From contig CP152425.1 of assembly GCA_038960095.1 (NCBI GenBank), forward strand, positions 434,001-498,000: 64,000 nt of DNA, given 5' to 3'. Shown here piece after piece: positions 53,950-62,789 of the stretch. The notes beneath the pieces are model-generated. The model did no database searches. It was not told the origin of the DNA and saw only the letters and a list, made by a program, of their open reading frames with translations. Numbering within the stretch: position 1 is the first letter of the stretch; each line of letters starts with the position of its first letter. The position numbers and the translations under genes are program-made. This stretch comes from Symbiodolus clandestinus. GTDB taxonomy: Bacteria; Pseudomonadota; Gammaproteobacteria; Enterobacterales; G038960095.

Positions 53950-54561
53950 TTAACGATACGGACTATCCACGCATTGATAAAGTGTCTTCCAAGTCGATTG
54001 AATGTCAGAATTTTCCATATCGGAGCTGTTACCATTAGGCTTTACAATTCCGATAAAATCTAAATGTCGATATTGTTGCGCATAATCAAGCCCGTAACCA
54101 ACGACAAAATCGTCTGGAATGGTAAAACCACTCCATTGTACCTCAATGGCTACTTTTCTTCGGGTTGGCTTATCTAATAGCGTACAGATAGCCAACGAAC
54201 GGGGAGAACGCTGTTGTAATAATTGGCTGATTCGACTCAAGGTGCAACCACTATCGACGATATCCTCAACCAGTAGGAGATCTTTACCGGCCACCTCTGA
54301 TTCTAAATCTTTTAATAACCGGATGTTACCACTGCTTTCGGTCTGCTCACCGTAGCTGGCAACCACCATAAAGTCGATCTCATGGGGCAGCGCAATCTGT
54401 CGGCAGAGATCGGCAAGAAATATAAAAGAGCCCCGCAACAAACCGACCAATAATAGTGATGGACTCTGTTGATAATGAAGTGTTAACGTCGCGCCTAATT
54501 GCGCTATTCGCTGTTGAATCGTGGCAGCGCTGATCAACTCCTGAATGGGTAACTGAGACAT
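53950..54561 (-). CDS. hpt: Hypoxanthine phosphoribosyltransferase
   Basis: Hpt salvages hypoxanthine (and guanine) to nucleotides using PRPP. The product from 54561 starts MSQLPIQELISAATIQQR and shows LLVGLLRGSFIFLADL, the PRPP loop LLVEDIVDSGCTL and DDFVVGYGLDYAQQYRHLDF. At 203 residues it is about 20 longer than E. coli Hpt, because an unusual polar tail (VKPNGNSSDMENSD onward) follows the normal end. The frame extends 18 codons upstream into lysS; the ATG at 54561 is homologous. Confidence 0.93.
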   Translation of the reverse strand: MSQLPIQELISAATIQQRIAQLGATLTLHYQQSPSLLLVGLLRGSFIFLADLCRQIALPHEIDFMVVASYGEQTESSGNIRLLKDLESEVAGKDLLLVEDIVDSGCTLSRISQLLQQRSPRSLAICTLLDKPTRRKVAIEVQWSGFTIPDDFVVGYGLDYAQQYRHLDFIGIVKPNGNSSDMENSDIQSTWKTLYQCVDSPYR

Positions 54562-54565
54562 CTCT

Positions 54566-56083
54566 TTAATCCTCAGCTTGTTGCGGCCGTAGAATGGGAA
54601 ATAGAATAACATCACGAATAGAGTGGCTATTCGTCAATAGCATCACTAACCGATCGATACCAATGCCTTGTCCCGCCGTTGGCGGTAAACCATGCTCTAG
54701 AGCCGTAATGTAATCGGCATCAAAGTGCATCGCTTCCACATCACCACTGACGTGCTGAGCGGCTTGAGCTCGAAAACGGGCTGCTTGATCTTCGGGATCA
54801 TTCAGTTCCGAGAAGCCATTAGCAACTTCACGGCCGGCAATAAATAGCTCGAAACGATCAGTCACCAAGGGGTTATCATCCTTGCAACGCGCTAATGGTG
54901 AAACCTCCGCCGGATATTCAGTAATAAAGGTTGGTTGTCTTAATTGAGGCTCTACCAGAGCTTCAAAAAGCTCACACTGCAAGCGGCCAATTCCCCAACC
55001 TTTCTGTACCTGGATACCAACCGTTTGCGCTAATTGTCGACAACTAGACTCATCTTGTAGCACAGCTAAGCTACTCTCTGGGCAATAATGGACTATTGAG
55101 TCCACTAGGCTCATTCGAGCAAAAGGCCGGCTGAAATCAAATTGCTCTTCCCCATAACAGACTTGAGTACTGCCTAAAACCTGCTGACTGACAAAACCTA
55201 ATAGCTGCTCGGTTAGCTGCATTAAGTCATGATAATCGGCATAGGCCATATAAAATTCTAGCATCGTGAATTCTGGATTATGGCGTGTCGATAGCCCTTC
55301 ATTGCGAAAATTACGATTGAGTTCGAACACTCTCTCGAACCCGCCAACCACCAGTCGCTTTAAATAGAGTTCGGGAGCTACGCGTAAGTAGAGATCCAGA
55401 TCGAGAGCATTGTGGTAGGTAATAAATGGACGCGCCGCAGCACCACCGGGTAGCGGTTGCATCATTGGCGTTTCTACCTCCATAAAATCACGTTCAACTA
55501 AAAATTTCCGGATGGCAGCAATAATTTGTGAGCGCCGCTGAAAGCGTTGTCGTGTCTCAGGATTAGCGATCAGATCCAGATAGCGCTGTCGATAACAACG
55601 CTCTGAATCGGTTAATCCATGAAATTTATCGGGCAATGGACGTAATGCTTTAGTTAATAGCAGTAATTCCTGGCAGGCAATCGTTAGTTCACCGGTTTTG
55701 GTTTTAAACAGTGTTCCGACAGCACCAATCATGTCTCCTAAATCCCACTGCTTAAACTGAGATTCAAAAAAACCTTCAGGCAAATGGTCACGGGTTACAT
55801 ACAGTTGAATGGTACCAGTGCCATCTTGCAGGGTAACAAAAGCTGCCTTACCCATTAACCGCCGGGTGATGACACGTCCAGCCACTTTAACTGAGCGATT
55901 CAGCGCTTGTAAGCTTGCTGACTCCTCAGAACCGTACTGCTGTTTTAACTGAGCAGCATCCCTGTTTTTTCTAAAATGATTTGGGAAAGCAACTCCCTGT
56001 TGGCGGATTGTCTGTAGTTTACTTTGACGGACTGCCTGCTCACTTAAGTGAGTGACCTCCGAGGGAGTTGGGATCTGTTGCAT
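54566..56083 (-). CDS. lysS: Lysyl-tRNA synthetase, class II
   Basis: LysS charges tRNA-Lys. The 505-residue product has the OB-fold anticodon domain ([20 protein letters not shown]), motif 2 around [20 protein letters not shown] and motif 3 [10 protein letters not shown] near the end. Full length. It lies 21 bases after prfB, the conserved prfB-lysS order, and ends four bases before the hpt start. Confidence 0.97.
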   Translation of the reverse strand: MQQIPTPSEVTHLSEQAVRQSKLQTIRQQGVAFPNHFRKNRDAAQLKQQYGSEESASLQALNRSVKVAGRVITRRLMGKAAFVTLQDGTGTIQLYVTRDHLPEGFFESQFKQWDLGDMIGAVGTLFKTKTGELTIACQELLLLTKALRPLPDKFHGLTDSERCYRQRYLDLIANPETRQRFQRRSQIIAAIRKFLVERDFMEVETPMMQPLPGGAAARPFITYHNALDLDLYLRVAPELYLKRLVVGGFERVFELNRNFRNEGLSTRHNPEFTMLEFYMAYADYHDLMQLTEQLLGFVSQQVLGSTQVCYGEEQFDFSRPFARMSLVDSIVHYCPESSLAVLQDESSCRQLAQTVGIQVQKGWGIGRLQCELFEALVEPQLRQPTFITEYPAEVSPLARCKDDNPLVTDRFELFIAGREVANGFSELNDPEDQAARFRAQAAQHVSGDVEAMHFDADYITALEHGLPPTAGQGIGIDRLVMLLTNSHSIRDVILFPILRPQQAED

Positions 56084-56104
56084 ACCAAGAATTTCCTAAA
56101 TCAC

Positions 56105-57209
56105 TTACAGCCCTGCTTGTAAGCTGGCTTCAATAAAACGGTCTAGATCGCCATCGAGAACCGCTTGGGTATTCCGGGTTTCCACACCGGTGCGTAAATC
56201 TTTAATTCTGGCGTCATCTAACACATAGGATCGAATTTGGCTACCCCAGCCAATATCCGCTTTGCTGGCTTCAACCGCCTGTTTTTCTGCTAACTGCTTC
56301 TGTTGCTCCCACTCATACAACTTTGCCCTTAATTGACGCAAACACTGCTCTCGATTCTTATGTTGGGAGCGATCATTTTGGCACTGTACCACGATATTGG
56401 TGGGTAAATGGGTGATTCGTACGGCAGATTCAGTCCGGTTAACATGCTGTCCACCGGCACCTGAAGCTCGATAAACATCGATACGACAATCAGCCGGATT
56501 GATAGTAATCTCTATGTCATCAGCCACTTCAGGATAAACAAAAGCGGCACTAAATGAGGTATGGCGGCGATTACCGGCATCAAATGGACTTTTACGGACC
56601 AGGCGATGCACCCCAATTTCTGTGCGTAGCCAACCATAAGCATAAGCGCCGATCACTTTAACGGTGGCCGACTTAACGCCCGCCACCTCACCAGGATTGT
56701 AATCGATGATCTCACATTGAAAGCCTTTGGCCTCACTCCAGCGCAGGTACATTCTCAACAGCATTTCCGTCCAATCTTGGGCTTCAGTCCCTCCAGAGCC
56801 AGCTTGTAAATCCAGGTAGCAATCAGCGCTGTCTTGCGGTTTTGCAAACATTCGTTGAAACTCTAGCTTTGCCAGCTGTGTTTCGCTGTTAGTCAGCTCT
56901 TGCTGCAATTCGGTTAATAGCATTGGATCGGCCGATTCTAGCGTTAACTCAAGCAAACTCTCAATATCCTGCAGCCCACGCTCTAATTGGCTGACAGGAT
57001 GCAACACCTGCTCTAAAGTCACTCGCTCTTTTCCTAGCTGGGTGGCTCGTTCGGGTTGTTGCCAGATTTCAGGCTGTTGCAGCTCTGCTAACACCTCTTC
57101 CAACCGCTCCTGCTTAGCGGCAACGTCAAAGATACCCCCGAAGTGCGGTTAACCGCATGCCGTTCTCGTGGATTCGCTGTTTAATGGGATTGATTTCCAA
57201 TAAGTTCAT
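56105..57209 (-). CDS. prfB: Peptide chain release factor 2, with programmed +1 frameshift
   Basis: RF2 terminates translation at UGA and UAA. The gene starts at 57209 with 27 codons ([20 protein letters not shown] and TALRGYL) before an in-frame TGA at 57126-57128; shifting one base forward gives [13 protein letters not shown] and a normal RF2 to 56105. The main part has the catalytic GGQ in [16 protein letters not shown] and the [13 protein letters not shown] stop-recognition region (SPF tripeptide). This is autoregulation: low RF2 favours the shift. It precedes lysS. Confidence 0.96.
57125..57140 (-). promoter_or_regulatory. prfB programmed frameshift signal
   Basis: On the minus strand the sequence CGGGGGTATCTTTGAC carries the three known elements: an internal Shine-Dalgarno-like GGGGG, the slippery CTT codon and the TGA followed by C. 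It differs from the E. coli site (AGGGGGTATCTTTGAC) in one base. Confidence 0.93.
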
Positions 57210-57720
57210 AACCGAGTTGATCACTAGCTAACTGACTGCCTAGTATGATAGCCAACTTTGGTAGGAGAATACAGTGAAACCCCTTTACACCTTGCTAGGG
57301 CACTGTTGCAAATAGATTGGCCAGAGTTCATCGTGGTCTAATTTTCAGCTTTGGTAAGCTAGCATGGAAGCATTCAGAGGTCGGCACTTTCGTTATTTTC
57401 CTGCCACGCTGGTTAGTCTGTTGCCGCTTTTTCACTGTACATCCTTGTATTCATCTCTATAACCGTTAGATTTTCTCTCCGAATCCGGGTTTATGCAACA
57501 ACGCTGTGGTAGCCCTAAATAACTGATGACAGAATTATAAAATAAAAATTTATCAATTTTTTTATAAAATTAACACTAGTTTTCAACTCCATAGCTAGAG
57601 TATTGCCCGAATGGGCTCTATTGACTTTCAGTAGAAATTCTTCCATGATCATCCTTGTATATTGTCAACAGGGCTACCAACTTTAATTAGTTCATGGCTA
57701 TTTTAAATAGTGAGGACTCT
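57210..57720. other. 511-base gap between prfB and the effector island
   Basis: The gap holds the prfB upstream region, the IS6 remnant at about 57299-57512 and an AT-rich stretch leading into the lipase-like gene. GAGGA seven to eight bases before 57721 is that gene's ribosome-binding site. Base composition turns visibly AT-rich from about 57530. Confidence 0.5.
57299..57512 (+). mobile_element. IS6-family remnant
   Basis: GGCACTGTTGCAAA at 57299-57312 is identical to the terminal repeat of IS26-like elements. An ATG at 57364 opens MEAFRGRHFRYFPA, resembling the usual IS6 transposase start (M-x-F-x-G-R-H-F), but the frame soon ends. A diverged opposite end (TTATGCAACAACGC) is visible near 57491. 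Most of the element has been deleted. Confidence 0.55.
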
Positions 57721-59156
57721 ATGTTGGATAATATAAAAAAATACACTCTGCCTACCTCAATAGAGCGGAAAGTGTGGGCGCCCGAAACACCCTCGACTCG
57801 GATAGGTAACAGAAGGGTAAGTGTGGGTGATTCTCCTCATGAAATAATTACTACCACAAGCAATCCGCATCATGAAACACTGCAGCGAGCCAAACAGTAT
57901 ACTGGTGCGAATTTTAATGCTGATTCTCATTTAAGCTCAAGAAGAGTCAGTGCATCTCCTAATTTTATAAATCTTGATGGACCAGTAATAAAACCATCAA
58001 AATCAAAAAACTCTGCTGCTATTTCTCATACAACATTATTTCTTTTGCAAACTGGAAGCCTAAATAATAGCCCAGAGATTACTAATAAAGTTGAGACAAG
58101 TGATCTTAAAAATAGAAAACAAGATATTGAATATGCTCTTTATTCTATGCCGGTCAGTAAAGATAAAGAAGGTCTAAAAAATAATTTTTTATACTTGTCG
58201 GCTTCAAATGGGCTTATATCAGAAACTTCTATATTTAAACCATTGGATAGCCCAGAATTAACAGAAAATTGGATAAATTTGGTTTTAAATCTAAAGATGG
58301 AACGCCTGGTGTTTATTTTAACGATTCTTATAAGGGAACTATTGCAGTTTCAGAAAGAATAACCGAAGAGGGAAATACCGAATGGAATCTGTTCTTCAAA
58401 GGTGTCGATCCTAAGCATCTGAAAGAAACCGTAGGGAATGCAATTAGTAATATTACTCAAGGGTATGAGAGCAAATTCACTAAAGCATTTTCAAAAGCAA
58501 AACAGTCATTGTCTGTACTTTCTAGAAATTTATCAGAAACCAGAGATATAAACAGGAATTCAGAAACAGCTGTTTCTGAACAGTATACAGAAAGTGAAAA
58601 TATAAGACCTACTACTGTAACCCCTATTGGTAAAAAAACTATTGATAAATATCAGATTGATAATTATAACGCTGTCCCAAATATCGTGAAATGTTTTATA
58701 GAAGCGGCTGATGAAAAGGATTGTAAGATAGTATTAACGCTTGCAGGGCATTCCATGGGAGGCGGGTTAGCACAAACCGGACTGGCAACTTATCCTAACC
58801 GGATTCATCGAACTTTTACATTTCAAGCAATGGATACTACAAGCGAGACCGTACTGGAAACAATAAAAAATAATTCTGAAATATCTTCAAAATTAAGAGA
58901 TTATTATCTTAGTGGTGATGGTATTACAGGAGGAACTATTCTACATAGCCTTGGTCTTGCATCTACATCTGGGACTAAAGCTCTCAGGGATTCAAAAAGA
59001 ATGGTAGAACAAGCAAAACAATATCCTGAGATAAGAAGAACGGTTCCTAAATTTTATAACAACCCTTTAAAGTCCCACACACATTTCATAGAAGCGGTTG
59101 TAGAACCTATACAAGAAAATAATTCTTTAATATTTCCACAGAAAAATAAAGTCTAG
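57721..59156 (+). pseudogene. Lipase-like effector gene, split by a one-base frameshift
   Basis: The first part (start 57721 with GAGGA well placed, MLDNIKKYTLPTSIERK) reads to about 58264; the second, in another frame, reads from about 58269 (DKFGFKSKDGTPGVYF) to 59156. Adding one A to the A4 run at 58265-58268 joins them as ...PELTEKLDKFGFKSK and gives about 478 residues. The second part has the alpha/beta-hydrolase nucleophile elbow AGHSMGGGLA (Ser codon 58752-58754), with possible Asp in SGDGITGG and His in KSHTHF. The N-terminal third is Ser/Thr/Asn-rich without signal peptide, as in type III effectors. Transcript slippage could restore it, but A4 is short for that. Confidence 0.7.
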
Positions 59157-59241
59157 CTCGGATAGAGAAGAGTTGGATCAACCTGATAAGCATTATTAGC
59201 TTAAGATGGTTGCAGCATTAACCTACCGATCAGGAAAAAAA

Positions 59242-61467
59242 ATGATCAATCATATTTTACCTCCGACTTCTAGTTTAAGAAGTCCTATTGATATAGAAAC
59301 GAAAACTGCTTTATCAGATAGCGGAAATTTATTATCTTCTGAACGAAATTTACAAAGAACCACTAATGTATTAAATGCTGTAGGCTTACCGATTTCTATA
59401 GAAAAAAATAAAATTACTTCTCCTGAAAATAGTAATAATTTTTCCTCATTAAATCATAAACTTTCACAAATAAGATTGGCTAATAATAACTGTACAGACA
59501 TGGTATTATCTGATGAAGAATATCCATTAAAATCGGACGTAGATATTAAAAGAGAGTTGATAGTTCCCTTAGAAAGTGACCTATTTTTTCAGATATTAGA
59601 ACAGGTTTTGGAAGTTATCGAAGAATCCCCCATTCCTCAAAGAAATTCTTTACGAAGTTATCTACATCACATGCTAACTGTAAGCAATATAGCTGTTACA
59701 AAAATTTATTCCCAGGCTAATGAATTTGAAAAACAGCTGCTGCAACCGCTGGTAGACAGTTCACCGACATTGGTTACTCTGCTCTCTAAAGAGGGTAAGA
59801 TATTATCACAAACTTCAGAAGCTGAAAAAAATGCTTATTCTATGTGGTATCATTTAATGATTCAGTTGACTTCAAATGCTCCATTATATGCGATTGATAC
59901 CGATTTTCTCTATCCGGAGCCTAATATACAAGGATCCTTATATGGAACTATAGAGGCCAATGAGTTAAAGGATGCTCTAGATAAGCTACCTTATCTGAAT
60001 AAAGCCAGTTTAACTCTTGATGATTTAGCAGCTAAAGAATTATTAAATTGTGAGGTGCCAAAATTTTTACGTAAATTGACTTTGATGTATGCAAATGATC
60101 AAAAGAGTATCAGTGGTGAACAGGTGGCTCACGCATTACAGAAATTTGCTTTTACTTCGGAAATTCGCTCTCTCAGCTTAATTCCTTTGAGCAATAATAT
60201 AAGGGAAACTCTCAATATTCCACCCCTAGAACTTTTTCATCTAGAACAGTTGACACAACAAAATGAAAAATTGAAGCAGTTAGAACTGTTTATCCCGATT
60301 ACTGATCCAAAAGTTATTAAACGGTTACATCAACTTTTTCCACAAGTAGAAGCAATTAATTTTAATCTCAGAGCAACCGCGCCAGAAGATTATGCAGAAA
60401 TGCGAGCTGCGCTAAAATTATTTCCTAAATTAACAGATAGAGTTCTTTTTTTGAACCAGCTATGTCCTAAAATACCGGATAATCATGAGGAATTTTCTGT
60501 CATTGATAAAATAGAAATTAAGAGGCATCAACAAGAAATTATTGAAGATTTAATTCATGCTTGTTTGCCTGACTTATCTATAACAGAGCGATCTGCTTTA
60601 ATCTCCCGGTGGAAAGAGATGCTAGATAATCAGAGTTCAGAGATTGATTTTTCTGCATTTGTTACCTTATTATTTTCTCGGGATGCTTCTACTACCTTTA
60701 TAGTAGGAAATTCGGAGTATAGAGATCCAGTTTATGGTATAAAGCTACGTCAGGCTCTCAGTGTAGTGCTACAAGCACTCCCTGATGATCCAGAATTAGC
60801 TGCCATGTGTGCTGCTTATGCCCATGAAGCGATCTCGACTTGCCATGATAAAGCTATTTTAGGATTTCGTGATTGTGTTAAAGCAGTAACAGTAGCGACC
60901 CTGCTTAAAGAACCAGTCATGCTCTCGCGTCATCAATTAATTACTTTAGGATCTTCTCTCTTTCAAGAGGAACAACTAAAAGATATCGTACAGTCTCATC
61001 TTAGCAACTTACAGAATCAAGGTATTGATTCAGATGAGGTCGAAGAGACACTTGGTTTTATTAGCCAGCTGGCTAAACAGGGGAAAGTTAATTTGGTTGC
61101 ACCACTTCATAGGCTGCGATATGGAACTGTTATTCAAGTCACTTACCAGCAAGCGGTGGCTGCTCAAAACACTATTTTAGAGGCTGTTTCTCAACAACCG
61201 GATGGTGGAGCTGCCAGCGGGTTAGCCACCTCAGAGATCTGGCGCCGTTATTTACATGACCAAGTACCTACCCTTGTACAACGCTATAGTGAGGAGGTGC
61301 AAGAGCCTCTGTTTGATGAGATGCAGAGTTTATATGACCAGCGGCTTCAGCTCTCTGATCATGATTATCAGCAGCAGAGTCAAGCCATAAAATCCCGCTT
61401 AGAGGCATTAAGTCACGCTTGGTATCGTAATAAAACACAAGAATATTTGGATGGATTAGCTTCTTAG
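59242..61467 (+). CDS. LRR-like / NEL-type E3 ubiquitin ligase, candidate effector
   Basis: The 741-residue protein has a polar N-terminal region, a degenerate LRR-like middle (about residues 230-390, e.g. VPKFLRKLTLMYAN, SEIRSLSLIPLSNN) and a C-terminal domain with the NEL (IpaH/SspH) pattern. That pattern is ELAAMCAAYAHEAI, then CHDKAILGF with the presumed catalytic Cys at residue 534 (codon 60841), LITLGSSLFQEEQLKDI, DSDEVEETLGFISQLAKQG and LRYGTV. NEL ligases are type III effectors that ubiquitinate host proteins. AGGA eight bases before the ATG at 59242 favours it over one at 59206. The gene is intact and AT-rich, next to the broken lipase-like gene. Confidence 0.78.
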   Translation: MINHILPPTSSLRSPIDIETKTALSDSGNLLSSERNLQRTTNVLNAVGLPISIEKNKITSPENSNNFSSLNHKLSQIRLANNNCTDMVLSDEEYPLKSDVDIKRELIVPLESDLFFQILEQVLEVIEESPIPQRNSLRSYLHHMLTVSNIAVTKIYSQANEFEKQLLQPLVDSSPTLVTLLSKEGKILSQTSEAEKNAYSMWYHLMIQLTSNAPLYAIDTDFLYPEPNIQGSLYGTIEANELKDALDKLPYLNKASLTLDDLAAKELLNCEVPKFLRKLTLMYANDQKSISGEQVAHALQKFAFTSEIRSLSLIPLSNNIRETLNIPPLELFHLEQLTQQNEKLKQLELFIPITDPKVIKRLHQLFPQVEAINFNLRATAPEDYAEMRAALKLFPKLTDRVLFLNQLCPKIPDNHEEFSVIDKIEIKRHQQEIIEDLIHACLPDLSITERSALISRWKEMLDNQSSEIDFSAFVTLLFSRDASTTFIVGNSEYRDPVYGIKLRQALSVVLQALPDDPELAAMCAAYAHEAISTCHDKAILGFRDCVKAVTVATLLKEPVMLSRHQLITLGSSLFQEEQLKDIVQSHLSNLQNQGIDSDEVEETLGFISQLAKQGKVNLVAPLHRLRYGTVIQVTYQQAVAAQNTILEAVSQQPDGGAASGLATSEIWRRYLHDQVPTLVQRYSEEVQEPLFDEMQSLYDQRLQLSDHDYQQQSQAIKSRLEALSHAWYRNKTQEYLDGLAS

Positions 61468-61573
61468 CTGGTAGAGTCGAGATGTAGCGCGGTGATTGTA
61501 GGTTCGGCATATCTGTTAGCCGCTTCTTTCGATTAGCGGTACCTTACTGCCCTAACCCTGATCCCGTTTCTAC

Positions 61574-61980
61574 GTAAGCGTCTTGTTCACGACGTCTTGA
61601 CTATGCAGGCGTGACGCTTACTCTTGAGGTGCTAATGAATCATCAGTTGTTTCAGTGGCAGCCGAGGGGTTTTCAGCCGGCTGAATAGCAATTGGCAACA
61701 AAGTAGCAGCTTCTGGTTGACGGTATTGTTTGCACCATTTAGAGAGTGCTGAGACACTAACACCCTGTTGTTGAGCCACCTTGGATAGGGAGGCCCCAGG
61801 CTGACTGACCGCCATCACCCAGCGTCGCTTCAGTTCATCACTGTAATATCCTTTCTCTTGCCGGTCACTATTGACCCCTTTATTTTTATAGCTCATGGGA
61901 CTCCCCAACTTCATTTTTGCTGGAGAACACTTTGACTATTCCTAGGGCCTCTGTCTAGACGTCCATGAGTTGACGCTTAC
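61574..61980 (-). mobile_element. Mini IS66-family element (407 bp)
   Basis: GTAAGCGTC at 61574-61582 and GACGCTTAC at 61972-61980 are the characteristic IS66 ends; similarity continues inward (GACGTCTTGAC against GACGTCTAGAC). Between them lies only the small accessory gene tnpA; tnpB and the large transposase tnpC are absent. A partial third copy of the end motif (GTGACGCTTAC) is at 61611. The flanking eight bases differ, so no target duplication is seen. Confidence 0.75.
61618..61896 (-). CDS. tnpA: IS66-family accessory protein TnpA
   Basis: The 92-residue product has the helix-turn-helix of IS66 TnpA: YYSDELKRRWVMAVSQPGAS, LSKVAQQQGVSVSALSKWCK, then a short linker and LLPIAIQP. GGGGAG five bases before the ATG at 61896 supports this start; an ATG at 61914 is also in frame. 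TnpA acts with TnpB and TnpC in transposition, neither of which is present in the element. Confidence 0.72.
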   Translation of the reverse strand: MSYKNKGVNSDRQEKGYYSDELKRRWVMAVSQPGASLSKVAQQQGVSVSALSKWCKQYRQPEAATLLPIAIQPAENPSAATETTDDSLAPQE

Positions 61981-62141
61981 ATAACAATGAAGATGTATTC
62001 GATAACCTAGGCTCTTTCCTAGAAGCCGCAGTGGACTACTGTTAATGATTTAGGTTGAATGATTCTGAGCCCATACAGCTTGGAAACTACGAGGTAATAA
62101 CAAAGTCATGATAATTTTATTTCGTGGAAATCTTATTAAAC

Positions 62142-62612
62142 TTAAATTCTAAAATTAATTAATTCACTTTTAGAATTTAAAATAGTAGTATTATATTTGA
62201 ATTTTTTTAAAAAATCCCTTGCACTTTCATTTATTATACGATTATTGAAGTAATATTTAACATTAATCATATTAAAATCTAATTTTGCTCCATTTTCTTC
62301 TAAAAATTTAATAGTCTGTAAAAGACATTCGGGCGTCGGTTGATAATGACCACTTTCAGTATCAATCTAGATTAGATTTCCATCATTTATTTTTAAAGCG
62401 CCTGATCCAAGTACGGACCTACCATGACTTATAGAAGTGTGGCGAATATTTTTACTGCTTTCAACTACTATTATTGTTTTTTCTATAGTTATTATAAAAA
62501 TATATTCTTTTTCTTTATCATTAAAGTTAGAATTTTGTTTGTTAATGCATTGAGTCTTCTCTGCTGGATTTTCTAAATGCAGGTCCCGATTTAAAAAAAC
62601 AAAAGCTGCAAC
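62142..62612 (-). pseudogene. Effector-like fragment with 'SGHY' motif
   Basis: On the minus strand a frame from 62612 (after a TAG at 62613-62615) reads VAAFVFLNRDLHLENPAEKT, then KEKEYIFIITIEKTIIVVES, HTSISHGRSVLGSGALKIND, a TAG at 62367-62369, and IDTESGHYQPTPECLLQTIK to a TAA at 62142. The arrangement HSS-like segment, G-x-v-x-x-A/S-G-x-L, then 'I-x-x-x-S-G-H-Y-x-P' is a recurring motif of secreted bacterial proteins, as I recall it; I cannot name a family. Its 5' end overlaps another frame with radical-SAM-like sequence, so two broken genes may be fused here. Confidence 0.5.
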
Positions 62613-62760
62613 CTACCGGATAAAATTTTGTTAATGAAACACAGATAAATGATTTTCCAGAAAAATCATTCCTACCTCCATGAATAGGATTTTTAGAAAA
62701 AAGTATATCTCTATATTTTTGAGGATTTTCAAAAGTTTTTCGAATCATGTTGTTCTCCAT
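62542..62760 (-). pseudogene. Radical-SAM-like N-terminal fragment
   Basis: The 72-codon frame reads MENNMIRKTFENPQKYRDIL, HGGRNDFSGKSFICVSLTKF, then YPVGCSFCFFKSGPAF and stops. CxxxCxxC-type radical SAM proteins have Cys where this has Tyr in YPVGCSFC, so the cluster motif lacks its first Cys, and the rest of the barrel is missing. It is 29 bases downstream of the RpiB-Nudix gene on the same strand and so may once have formed an operon with it. The identification rests on a short motif. Confidence 0.4.
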
Positions 62761-62789
62761 GTTAATATTTCCCCTAGGTTCAATAAGTT

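Noticed and set aside
57103..57209. prfB as a frameshifted pseudogene
   Set aside because: The break is the canonical programmed frameshift (GGGGG, CTT, TGA, C) at the normal codon position.
61268..61510. 80-residue minus-strand ORF
   Set aside because: Antisense shadow of the C-terminal part of the NEL-type ligase gene.
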